Part shown: in pieces, positions 1 to 7,305 of the stretch | Layout of the letters: each line of letters starts with the position of its first letter | How positions within the stretch are numbered: the stretch's first letter is position 1 | Assembly: GCA_949840605.1 (NCBI GenBank) | Contig: CATKXN010000036.1 | Span: forward strand, 1-21,896 | Reading direction: 5' to 3' | Length of the DNA: 21,896 nt | From: an uncultured Alistipes sp. | GTDB taxonomy: Bacteria > Bacteroidota > Bacteroidia > Bacteroidales > Rikenellaceae | Notes under the pieces: generated by a model | The model's database searches: none | The model's input: the letters and a program-made list of their open reading frames with translations, nothing else | What the model was told of the DNA's origin: nothing | Position numbers and translations under genes: made by a program

Positions 1-292
1 TGTTGCTCAGGGCGTAACGGTCTTCGCTCAGCACTTCGAAATGCAGGTCTTCGGGACGCCCGGGCGCCTTTCCGTAGACCTGCGACTCGAACAGGGCGAG
101 GAGCTCGGGACGGCGTTCGGACATCCAGCCTTCGGCGTCGGCGACCTTCCGGCCGTCGGCCGTCGTCAGCGGATCGGGCAGCGTATAGGCCGGGACCCGC
201 GATTCGTCGTAATTCATCGCCGGGTCCTGCGCCCGGACGCCCGACACGCCCAGACAGCACAGCAGCAGCGCGTATATCCGGAGGTTCGTCAT
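1..292 (-). CDS. CE15-type glucuronoyl esterase, N-terminal fragment (cut by left window edge)
   Basis: About 97 N-terminal residues are visible; the gene runs off the left edge. It opens with a Sec signal peptide (MTNLRIYALLLCCLGVSGVRA, then QDP). After this comes a stretch reading NYDESRVPAYTLPDPL, then ADGRKVADAEGWMSERRPELLALFE and SQVYGKAPG. This matches, from memory, the conserved start of bacterial CE15 esterases (YDE.KVP.YTLPDPL ... RRPE.L.LFE...YG). CE15 enzymes hydrolyse esters on the carboxylate of (4-O-methyl-)glucuronic acid. The catalytic Ser-Glu/Asp-His region lies outside the window, so activity cannot be judged. The start codon overlaps the TGA of the preceding glucuronyl hydrolase gene (ATGA), which implies translational coupling and a shared role on glucuronate-containing glycans. 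Acetylxylan-esterase-like hydrolases are the main alternative. The family call is fairly confident despite the short fragment. Confidence 0.75.
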   Translation of the reverse strand, partial: MTNLRIYALLLCCLGVSGVRAQDPAMNYDESRVPAYTLPDPLTTADGRKVADAEGWMSERRPELLALFESQVYGKAPGRPEDLHFEVLSEDRYALSN

Positions 293-1476
293 GACTGCAA
301 ACTGCGTTTGAGGCGGGTGAGAGCCTCCAGGTAATAATAGTCCGCATAGGTCAGCGGCACGTCCACCTCGGACGAGAACGGATAGGCCCCCGTGGAGTGC
401 ATGAGAATGAAATCCCCGTTGGTCCCCTCCGGTGCGGTATATTGCGGCGAAGCCAGACTGCGGATCTGCTTCTCGGCGAAGGCCATGTATTCGTCCGCCT
501 CGGAGCCCTCCGCGAAACCGCTCAGTTCGATCAGCGCCGAAGCCATGATCGCCGCGGCCGAAGCGTCGCGGGGCGTGTCGGGAATGTCCGGAGAATCGAA
601 ATCCCAGTAGGGAACCCCGTCTGCCGGCATATTCGGGTGGTTCAGGAGGAACGCCGCGATGCGGCGGGCCTGTTGCAGGTAACGCTCCTCCCCCGTCAGC
701 CGGAACATGCAGGTGTAGCCGTAGAGCCCCCAAGCCTGTCCGCGGCTCCACGCCGAATCGTCGGAGAAGCCCTGATGGGTCTGCCGGACGTGGGGCTTGC
801 CCGAAACCGTGTCGTACGAAACCACGTGCCACGAACTGTAATCGGGGCGGTAATGGTATTCCATCGTCTTGTCGGCGTGCGAAACCGCCATCTTCCGGAA
901 GGATTCGTCGTCCGAACGGGCGGCCGCCCACAACAGGAGTTCGAGGTTCATCATGTTGTCGATGATGACCGGGTACTGCCACTTGTCGCGGTTGTGGTCC
1001 CACGAGCGGATCAGACCCGTCTCCGGTCTGAAACGCGTCGCCAGCGACCGGGCTCCGGTGAGCAGCACCTCCTCGTAGGACTTGTCCCCGGTGAGGCGCA
1101 GTCCGTTGCCGAAACTGCAATAGAGCATGAATCCCACGTCGTGGTTGTCGGTCGTATATTTTTCGCGTTCGACGCGCGCGGTGTACATCCGGGCGTATTC
1201 CAGGACCCTCGGATCGCGGCTGTTTTCATACACGTACCACAGCGTCCCCGGGAAAAATCCGCTGCACCACCAGCGCGAATCCGACGAAACGTCCTCGCCG
1301 TTCTCCCACGTGCGCGGCAGGCGGCCTTCACGGCCGCTGTACTTTTCAGCCATTTGCAGCACCTGCCGCCCGGCCCGGGCCAACGCCTCGTCCACGACCT
1401 CCGCCAGCGGTTTCTCCCGGCCGCCGCAGCCCGCAAGCAGTGCGGACAGCCCCATACATAGCAATATCTTCTTCAT
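289..1476 (-). CDS. GH88 unsaturated glucuronyl hydrolase, lipoprotein
   Basis: This 395-residue protein has the usual length of GH88 d-4,5-unsaturated beta-glucuronyl hydrolases, which remove the unsaturated uronic acid left at the non-reducing end of oligosaccharides by polysaccharide lyases. They act by hydrating the C4=C5 bond. A lipobox (LLAGC, Cys17) predicts a lipid anchor. Motifs in order are RWWCSGFFPGTLWY (about 68-81), HDVGFM with Asp113, and IIDNMMNLELL with Asp173. These two Asp match the catalytic pair Asp88/Asp149 of the Bacillus enzyme. QTHQGFSDDSAWSRGQAWGLYGY (232-254) follows. The rest has the alpha6/alpha6-barrel look of the family. It starts 11 bases after the GH2 gene and overlaps the CE15 gene. 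GH105 is a less likely alternative. The uronic acid and linkage preferred cannot be read from the sequence. Confidence 0.92.
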   Translation of the reverse strand: MKKILLCMGLSALLAGCGGREKPLAEVVDEALARAGRQVLQMAEKYSGREGRLPRTWENGEDVSSDSRWWCSGFFPGTLWYVYENSRDPRVLEYARMYTARVEREKYTTDNHDVGFMLYCSFGNGLRLTGDKSYEEVLLTGARSLATRFRPETGLIRSWDHNRDKWQYPVIIDNMMNLELLLWAAARSDDESFRKMAVSHADKTMEYHYRPDYSSWHVVSYDTVSGKPHVRQTHQGFSDDSAWSRGQAWGLYGYTCMFRLTGEERYLQQARRIAAFLLNHPNMPADGVPYWDFDSPDIPDTPRDASAAAIMASALIELSGFAEGSEADEYMAFAEKQIRSLASPQYTAPEGTNGDFILMHSTGAYPFSSEVDVPLTYADYYYLEALTRLKRSLQS

Positions 1477-1487
1477 CGTCTTGTGTT

Positions 1488-3278
1488 TTAGCGTTTATCG
1501 TAATAGGCTTTCATCAGATACCACGCTTTCTTGCGGTACCCCCGGTCCGAAACCAGCCCCTTGCGGTTCCAGCCCTCCTGATTCGTGGGATGAAACCGGA
1601 ACGGCGAGCGGAAATCGAAGAGTATCCACGGCGACACGCCCCGCAGGTTGGGGATGTTTTCGAACATGCGGAGGTTGTCGCGGTAAAGGGCCTCCTGATA
1701 CTCTTCGCTCCACGAGCTGGCCGTATCGGCCGCACCGTGCTGTCCGTAGAGCGCCTCGCCGCCGAATTCGGAGATGATGAGCGGTTTTCCCCGAGCAACG
1801 TCCCACACAGCCCGGTCGGGCGTGACGGGCCACGGATGGTACCAGCCCATGTATTTGTTGACCGCCACGACATCCAGCGCCTCGATGAACGGATCGTCCA
1901 TCACGAACAACTGTCGGTCGCGGTCGAACCGCACCAGATCGAAAGCCGCGACGATCAGCCGCGTGTCGTCCAGCTCCCGGCAGCAGGAGATCAGGTAGCG
2001 GAGAAATTCGTTGCGGGGTTCCGAAGGCTGCGTCTCGTTGGCCACGCCCCAGAAGGTCAGCGCACAGCGGTTCCTGTCGCGCCCGACCATCTCGCGGATC
2101 ATGCGGCCCGCCTTCTGCCGGGTGGCGTCGTTGGCGAAGTCGATGCCCTGCCAGATCGGAATCTCCTCCCAGAGCATGAAACCCATCTTCTCGGCCAGAC
2201 GGACAATGTATTCGTTCTGGGGATAGTGGGCCAGGCGGATCATGTTACAGCCCAGCGCCCTGGCCTCGGACAACAGCATCACGGCGTCCGGCTCGGAGAA
2301 CGCGCGGCCCATGCGCTGAGGAATCTCCTCGTGGAAGCTGACCGATTTGAGGAACACGGGCTCGCCGTTGAGGTAAATGTCCTCGCCCTCGACCCGCACG
2401 TTGCGGAAACCGATCATCTCCTCGACCCGGTCGCGGCCCGCGGTGACGATCACCCGGTAGCGTTTCGGGTCCTCGGGCGACCAGCGTTTCAGGTTCTTCA
2501 CCCGGAACGAAAACGCCGCCGCGCCCCGTTCGTCGGCTGAAGCCGTCTCCCGGACTTTCAGTTCGGGAATCTCGACCTGCACGGAGGTTCCGGCAGGAGC
2601 CCCCGACAGACGGACATCGGCGCTGATCCGGTCGGCGGAATCCTTGTCGAGACGGATGAAATAGTCCTCGATGAAGGCTTCGGGAACGCTGACAAGCGAC
2701 ACGTCGCGCGTGATGCCGCCGTAATTCCACCAGTCGAAAGCCATCGCCGGAATGGCATCGGGCGTGCGCGTGTTGTTCACCTCCACGGCGAGAAAATTAT
2801 CCGCCGGATTCAGTTTGCCGGTCACCTCGATGCAGAAAGGCGTGAAACCGCCCTCGTGGCTCCCGATCTCCTCGCCGTTGAGGTAAACCCGGCAGCGGTA
2901 GCTCACGGCACCGAAATGGAGGAACAGCCGCCGGCCGTCCCGCCGCGGAGCGTCGAACCGCCGGGCGTACCAGACCGTCCCTTCGTAGTATTTCAATTCG
3001 GGCGTCTGGGAGTTCCAGTCCGAGGGACCATCCAACCGCAGTCCGTTTTCGAACGCATATTCGTAAAAATCGGATTTCCCCTCGGGTTTGCGGTTGAGGT
3101 AAATTCTGTTCTTGCGTCCCTGATCGTAGAGATCGACGACGGCGTCCCATTTTCCGTTCAGCGACTGCATCTCGCGTCCGTATACGTTGGCGATAAGGTC
3201 CTGCGCCCGGACTCCCGTCACCGCGGGGATAGACAGGACGAGCGTCATTGCAAATTTTGTCAGCGTTTTCATGTTCAT
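1488..3278 (-). CDS. GH2 beta-glucuronidase, secreted
   Basis: This 596-residue secreted enzyme has a signal peptide (residues 1-25, ending VRAQ). The GH2 layout is complete: a jelly-roll domain (about 35-200, with WYARRF, NGEEIGSHEGGFTPF and FDWWNYGGITRDV), an immunoglobulin-like domain (about 200-295) and a TIM barrel (about 296-596). The acid/base is predicted as Glu415 (GVANET) and the nucleophile as Glu504 (IISEFGGE). Near the C-terminus GWNRKGLVSDRG carries Asn571-x-Lys573, matching the NxK motif (N566/K568 in E. coli GUS) that binds the glucuronate carboxylate. This is why it is called beta-glucuronidase rather than beta-galactosidase. Length is typical, with no added carbohydrate-binding domain. 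It lies 41 bases after the GH36-like gene and 11 before GH88. Met3 is an equally possible start. Confidence 0.9.
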   Translation of the reverse strand: MNMKTLTKFAMTLVLSIPAVTGVRAQDLIANVYGREMQSLNGKWDAVVDLYDQGRKNRIYLNRKPEGKSDFYEYAFENGLRLDGPSDWNSQTPELKYYEGTVWYARRFDAPRRDGRRLFLHFGAVSYRCRVYLNGEEIGSHEGGFTPFCIEVTGKLNPADNFLAVEVNNTRTPDAIPAMAFDWWNYGGITRDVSLVSVPEAFIEDYFIRLDKDSADRISADVRLSGAPAGTSVQVEIPELKVRETASADERGAAAFSFRVKNLKRWSPEDPKRYRVIVTAGRDRVEEMIGFRNVRVEGEDIYLNGEPVFLKSVSFHEEIPQRMGRAFSEPDAVMLLSEARALGCNMIRLAHYPQNEYIVRLAEKMGFMLWEEIPIWQGIDFANDATRQKAGRMIREMVGRDRNRCALTFWGVANETQPSEPRNEFLRYLISCCRELDDTRLIVAAFDLVRFDRDRQLFVMDDPFIEALDVVAVNKYMGWYHPWPVTPDRAVWDVARGKPLIISEFGGEALYGQHGAADTASSWSEEYQEALYRDNLRMFENIPNLRGVSPWILFDFRSPFRFHPTNQEGWNRKGLVSDRGYRKKAWYLMKAYYDKR

Positions 3279-3319
3279 TTCAAGTTCGTAAATTCAAGGG
3301 CTGTTCCGTGCCCCGCCGT

Positions 3320-5389
3320 TCAGGGTTTCGGTTTACAGATTATCTCGTAGCGGTACATCGCGTAATCGTCGGGCGACGGCAGCTCCACTTCCAGCTCTCC
3401 GCGACGGCCGGCTTTCCGCACGACGGCTTTCCCGCTGCCCAGCACGGGCGTCAGCCGCACCGTCGCCCCCTCCGGCAGCCACGTCGCGACACGGGTCCGC
3501 CGGTCGGGATGCTGCTCACGGAAAAAGATGAAATAGCCCCGGTCGCCGTTCAGCGACTGGAATCCGGTCCACGACCGTCCCGACGGTTCGTCGCCCACGG
3601 GCAGGATCACCCCGCTGTGGAAATCGTGCTGCACTTCCTTGTATCGTCCGATCTCCCGGCCGAGAGCCAGCGCCTCGTCGGGAAGCCCTCCCGCCTCCAT
3701 CCAGGCCAGCGGCTGCCCGGCCATCGTCACGGCGAAGAGGTATCCGAAAGCGTAGTTCGCCGGGGCGAAACGGTCGCCGGCATATTTTCCGGCATTGCGC
3801 CACTTGTTCAGGAACTCGATCTGCAACCGCTCGGCAGGGACGTATTTCGACAGCATCCACAGGTTGCGCAGCGTCCAGTAAGGATAATAGTTCTGCCAGT
3901 CGGTATAGCGGTTTTCGAGAAAAACGTTGCCGTACTCGTTGAACATGTGGTAACCTCCGCGGCGGCCGGCCGTGGCGTCGAGGTTGAACACCACCCTGCC
4001 GTCCGTTTCGGCCAGCACCCGGTCGAACAGCCGCCGCAGGTTGGCCTCGGCACGTTTGTCGGGAATCGCGAGCCCGTCGATCTTGAAGGTGCGGATGCCG
4101 TATTCGTCATGCAGGGCGATCATCGCCCGGGCATCCTTCTCCCAGTCGGCATAGCCGTCCTGCACGCTCGGATTGAACCAGAGGCAGATCTCCACCCCCA
4201 ACTCCCGGCCCAGCTCCACGACGGGATGCAGGCCGTTGGGATACTTTTCCGGATCGGGTTTCCAGTAGTCGGGATTGTCCCAGATGTTCCGGAACGAGCC
4301 TTTCGCCACCGCCGAATTGGGACTTTTGCCGATCTGCCAGCCGTCGTCGATCTGGAAATGCGTGACGCCGAGGCGTGCGGCCCGCCGGACCTCGTCCAGA
4401 CAGAAGCGCTCGTTGACCTTCGTATCCTGGCTGCGGTCGCCCCACGTGTTCATCATCACCATCTCGTCGCGCCCCGGAAGCAGTTTCCGCAGCTGTTTCT
4501 GATAGCTCCGCAGAGCGGTCAGCTGCTCCAGCTCCCCGCCCGACCAGACGCCGACGACGCATCCGTAGGTCCTCAGCCACTCACCGTCGTCGAGGTCCCT
4601 CTCCGTAAGGCCGAGCCCCGAAACCGTGAAATTCCCGAATTCGGCCGTGAAGTCGTAACCCTGATAGACCGGCTGCACGTTCGAACAGGGAGCCTCTTTC
4701 AGGAAAAAGAAGCCCCGGTCGTTCTCCCCGCTGCGGGCGAACAGCAGATTGCCCCGGTAGTGGTTCTTCCGGTAAGGGATCACGTCGGTCTCGAAAATCA
4801 GGTTGTTGTTCCAGTCCGTGACGTCCTGAAACTCAACGATCCGCGTCTGCCAATGAAACCCGCCGGGATTGAACCGGTCGAGCACGCTCGAACTCCCGAG
4901 CGCATGCATATCCTCTTTCGACTCGATGTTCTTCCGGTCGCCGAGGTTCGCGGCCCGGTCGTCTGAAAGCACTCCGGCACGTCCTTTCAGGTAGGTGTCG
5001 CAGGCAATGGCCGGAGTATCCCCGTAAACCCGGTAAACCCGCCGGACGGCAAGTGCCCCCAGCGAAAATTCCACGGTCGTTTCCAGGTATTCCGGATGGA
5101 TTCCGGTTTCGCCGATCCGTGCCGACGAATACGTTCCGGCAGAGGCCTCAGCATCGCCGGGAATCTCGAAATCGGGCGCCGGGGTGCGGTTCAGCCACAC
5201 CTGCCCCGACGACTTGTCGGTCAGGCTGTACGTCACGAGGTTTCCGCCGTTCCAGAGGAATTTCCGCTCGATCCGGGAGTTGCCGATCGTCAGGGTGTCG
5301 TTTCGCAGACGGCTGTAACAATCGTCCTGCGCAAAGGCACAGGCGCCGCACAACAACGCCGCGGCAAGTATCGGAAGTGTTTGTCTCAT
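3320..5389 (-). CDS. GH36-like alpha-galactosidase (melibiase-type), secreted
   Basis: The start chosen (MRQTLPILAAALLCGACAFAQ) gives 689 residues with a clean signal peptide, 31 bases after the preceding stop; the frame stays open 51 bases upstream into that gene but this would bury the signal. An N-terminal beta-sandwich region (about 25-300) is followed by a TIM barrel. Barrel motifs are MMNTWGDRSQD (312-322), GVTHFQIDDGWQIGKSPNS (341-359), EICLWFNPS (400-408) and IRTFKIDGL with Asp438 as predicted nucleophile, as in GH36/clan GH-D. A long conserved-looking stretch FNEYGNVFLENRYTDWQNYYPYW follows. The usual GH36 acid/base signature (GG.R.D) is not seen; the corresponding stretch reads LDATAGRRGGYHMF. 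Activity is therefore probably alpha-galactosidase, but another alpha-glycoside is possible. Confidence 0.75.
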   Translation of the reverse strand: MRQTLPILAAALLCGACAFAQDDCYSRLRNDTLTIGNSRIERKFLWNGGNLVTYSLTDKSSGQVWLNRTPAPDFEIPGDAEASAGTYSSARIGETGIHPEYLETTVEFSLGALAVRRVYRVYGDTPAIACDTYLKGRAGVLSDDRAANLGDRKNIESKEDMHALGSSSVLDRFNPGGFHWQTRIVEFQDVTDWNNNLIFETDVIPYRKNHYRGNLLFARSGENDRGFFFLKEAPCSNVQPVYQGYDFTAEFGNFTVSGLGLTERDLDDGEWLRTYGCVVGVWSGGELEQLTALRSYQKQLRKLLPGRDEMVMMNTWGDRSQDTKVNERFCLDEVRRAARLGVTHFQIDDGWQIGKSPNSAVAKGSFRNIWDNPDYWKPDPEKYPNGLHPVVELGRELGVEICLWFNPSVQDGYADWEKDARAMIALHDEYGIRTFKIDGLAIPDKRAEANLRRLFDRVLAETDGRVVFNLDATAGRRGGYHMFNEYGNVFLENRYTDWQNYYPYWTLRNLWMLSKYVPAERLQIEFLNKWRNAGKYAGDRFAPANYAFGYLFAVTMAGQPLAWMEAGGLPDEALALGREIGRYKEVQHDFHSGVILPVGDEPSGRSWTGFQSLNGDRGYFIFFREQHPDRRTRVATWLPEGATVRLTPVLGSGKAVVRKAGRRGELEVELPSPDDYAMYRYEIICKPKP

Positions 5390-5420
5390 CGCTTCTGAAA
5401 AATCTTTTTCGTCGTCGTTT

Positions 5421-7292
5421 TCAATCGTTGCGCAATGCACGGGGCGCCTTCAGCGAGGCTCCCCGGTTGAACCGCTGGTTGTCGGGGAGGTTCTTTTTAC
5501 CGACACCCTCGCGCATCAGCGACCGCAGTTCGTCCAGATGCCGCTGATAAACCCCGCGGGGCAAGGCCCCGTATTTCCGGCACAGCGAGGCCGCCATGCC
5601 CACCACTTCGCCCATCATGCCCGTCGTGCGCATCACGCGCACGGAGCCCAAAGCCACATGCGTCACGCTGATATTTCTCCCGGCCATGAACAGATTGTCC
5701 ACGTTGCGGGAATAGAGGCACCGGTAAGGCACGGCATAGGGATAGATATGGACGTGCTTCGTGGCAGCCTTGAACTCCCGGCCCGGGAATCGCACGGAAT
5801 TGAGCGAATCGGGGAAATGCAGGTCGAGGTCCCAGGTCGTGGCGAAAGAGGCGTCTTCGTGGAAAACGTGCTTGTCGATGTCGTCCTGTTTCAGCACGTA
5901 GTCGCCCAGCAGTCTGCGCGATTCGCGTTTGCCGGCGACGTAAGCCACCCAGCCCAATTCGCGGTTCCGGAATTTGCCGTTGTCCTGAAGTCCGTTTTTC
6001 AGAAAACTCCAATTCGAATAGACCACCAGCAGACCGTAGTCGCGGATGCGTTCGAAATCGGCGATCTGGTCGAGGTTCATGCCGGTTTCCCATTTCCACT
6101 CGCCCATCGTCACCTGCTCGCAGTTCGTTTCGTCGAAATTCAGGCCATAGCTGAACACCGGGAAATCCGTCTTTTTACCCGCATCGACCGAGTACCACTG
6201 CACCGACGAACCCATCGTCATTCTGTCGGCGGCCGCAGGGGCCAGTTCCTCGCCGAATTCGTCCCGGCTCTCGCGGCCCATCCGGAAATCGGCCCCGGCC
6301 AGGAATCCGACCGTGCCGTCGCCCGTACAGTCGGCGAAAAGCGGCGCTTCGAGAAGCGTTTCCTCCCCGGTTTCAATGTGACGGACGACCACCGAAGCGA
6401 TCCGGCCGCCGGTCGTATTCACGGCGACGGCCCGACAGCCGGCAAACAGGGTGACGTTCTTTTCGGCGGCGATGAACTCCTCCTTTTTCGCATCCTCGTA
6501 GTTCCCGGCCGGCTGGGCGTTGCCGCCGCGCGAGTGGCCGAATTCGCGGATCATGCGCCCGAGTCCCTTGTTCGGGCCGATCTCGATGACACCGCCCAGG
6601 TGTACGCGGATTTCGGAGCTGTTGTTGCCGCCCAACACCGGACGGTCGTTGACCAGCGCGACCCGGCATCCCAGCCGCGAGGCCGACACCGCGGCACACA
6701 TCCCGGCGATGCCTCCGCCCACCACGACGAAATCGAACGCCTCCGCGCGCTGCAGCGTATCGGGAACGTGCAGCATCCTGCGGCGGAAAGCCGCCAGCTC
6801 CCCGGAGTCGGCAGGAGGCACATCCCCCTGGTCCCGGGTGAAATAGACGGCGTCGCAGCGGCCGTCGAAGCCGGAAAGGTCGGTCAGCGAAACCTCGACC
6901 GGACCTTTCCGGACAGCGACTCGTCCGGCATACTGCCACATCCACTCCCGGCCCCGGTTTCCCAGCACCTCGGGCAGCGTCCGTTTCCCCACCCGGAGGG
7001 AGAACTTCCCGGGTCCCTCGCCGTCGTACCAGGGAGCGACCCAGTTGAAGGTCCGCACGTAGGCGTGATAAGTCCCGGATTCGGGGAATTCGACGGTCGT
7101 AACGGCATCCGCCACGGGTTTGCCCATGCCGTGTGCGATGAGATACGGCGATCCCATCAGGTCCATGAACTGCTGATCGACGGACCAGCCGCCCTTGTCG
7201 CGGAAACTCTCGGCCTCGACCAGAACGCCGGTCCCGAAAGCCGTCGTCGCAGACAGCAGCAGCGCGGCGGCAAGCAAAACAACCCGTTTCAT
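5421..7292 (-). CDS. Secreted FAD-dependent oxidoreductase (FAD_oxidored family)
   Basis: This 623-residue protein starts with a Sec-type signal peptide (about 1-21) with no twin-arginine. Residues about 24-155 form a separate domain beginning VLVEAESF and rich in beta-strand-like segments, resembling carbohydrate-binding-type domains. A Rossmann fold follows: FVVVGGGIAGMCAAV with Gly192, Gly194 and Gly197 of GxGxxG, then GGNNSSEIRVHLGG (221-234) and the second FAD contact region FADCTGDGTVGFLAGAD (319-335). Near the end NLFMAGRNISVTHVALGSVRVMRTTGMMGEVVG is the C-terminal FAD-binding segment of this family. The substrate is unknown. It lies between two putative or predicted glycosidases, 13 bases after the DUF4832 gene, so oxidation of a sugar or glycan-linked group is the natural guess. 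No ApbE flavinylation motif was noticed. Its family and fold are clear; its role is not. Confidence 0.85.
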   Translation of the reverse strand: MKRVVLLAAALLLSATTAFGTGVLVEAESFRDKGGWSVDQQFMDLMGSPYLIAHGMGKPVADAVTTVEFPESGTYHAYVRTFNWVAPWYDGEGPGKFSLRVGKRTLPEVLGNRGREWMWQYAGRVAVRKGPVEVSLTDLSGFDGRCDAVYFTRDQGDVPPADSGELAAFRRRMLHVPDTLQRAEAFDFVVVGGGIAGMCAAVSASRLGCRVALVNDRPVLGGNNSSEIRVHLGGVIEIGPNKGLGRMIREFGHSRGGNAQPAGNYEDAKKEEFIAAEKNVTLFAGCRAVAVNTTGGRIASVVVRHIETGEETLLEAPLFADCTGDGTVGFLAGADFRMGRESRDEFGEELAPAAADRMTMGSSVQWYSVDAGKKTDFPVFSYGLNFDETNCEQVTMGEWKWETGMNLDQIADFERIRDYGLLVVYSNWSFLKNGLQDNGKFRNRELGWVAYVAGKRESRRLLGDYVLKQDDIDKHVFHEDASFATTWDLDLHFPDSLNSVRFPGREFKAATKHVHIYPYAVPYRCLYSRNVDNLFMAGRNISVTHVALGSVRVMRTTGMMGEVVGMAASLCRKYGALPRGVYQRHLDELRSLMREGVGKKNLPDNQRFNRGASLKAPRALRND

Positions 7293-7305
7293 AGCTTACC
7301 CGGCA

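Noticed and set aside
397..2540. Plus-strand frames of 354 and 366 codons opposite GH88 and GH2
   Set aside because: Shadows of well-supported minus-strand enzymes.
3298..3313. Small GGGC/GCCC hairpin between the GH36-like and GH2 genes
   Set aside because: Only four pairs; expected by chance in GC-rich DNA.
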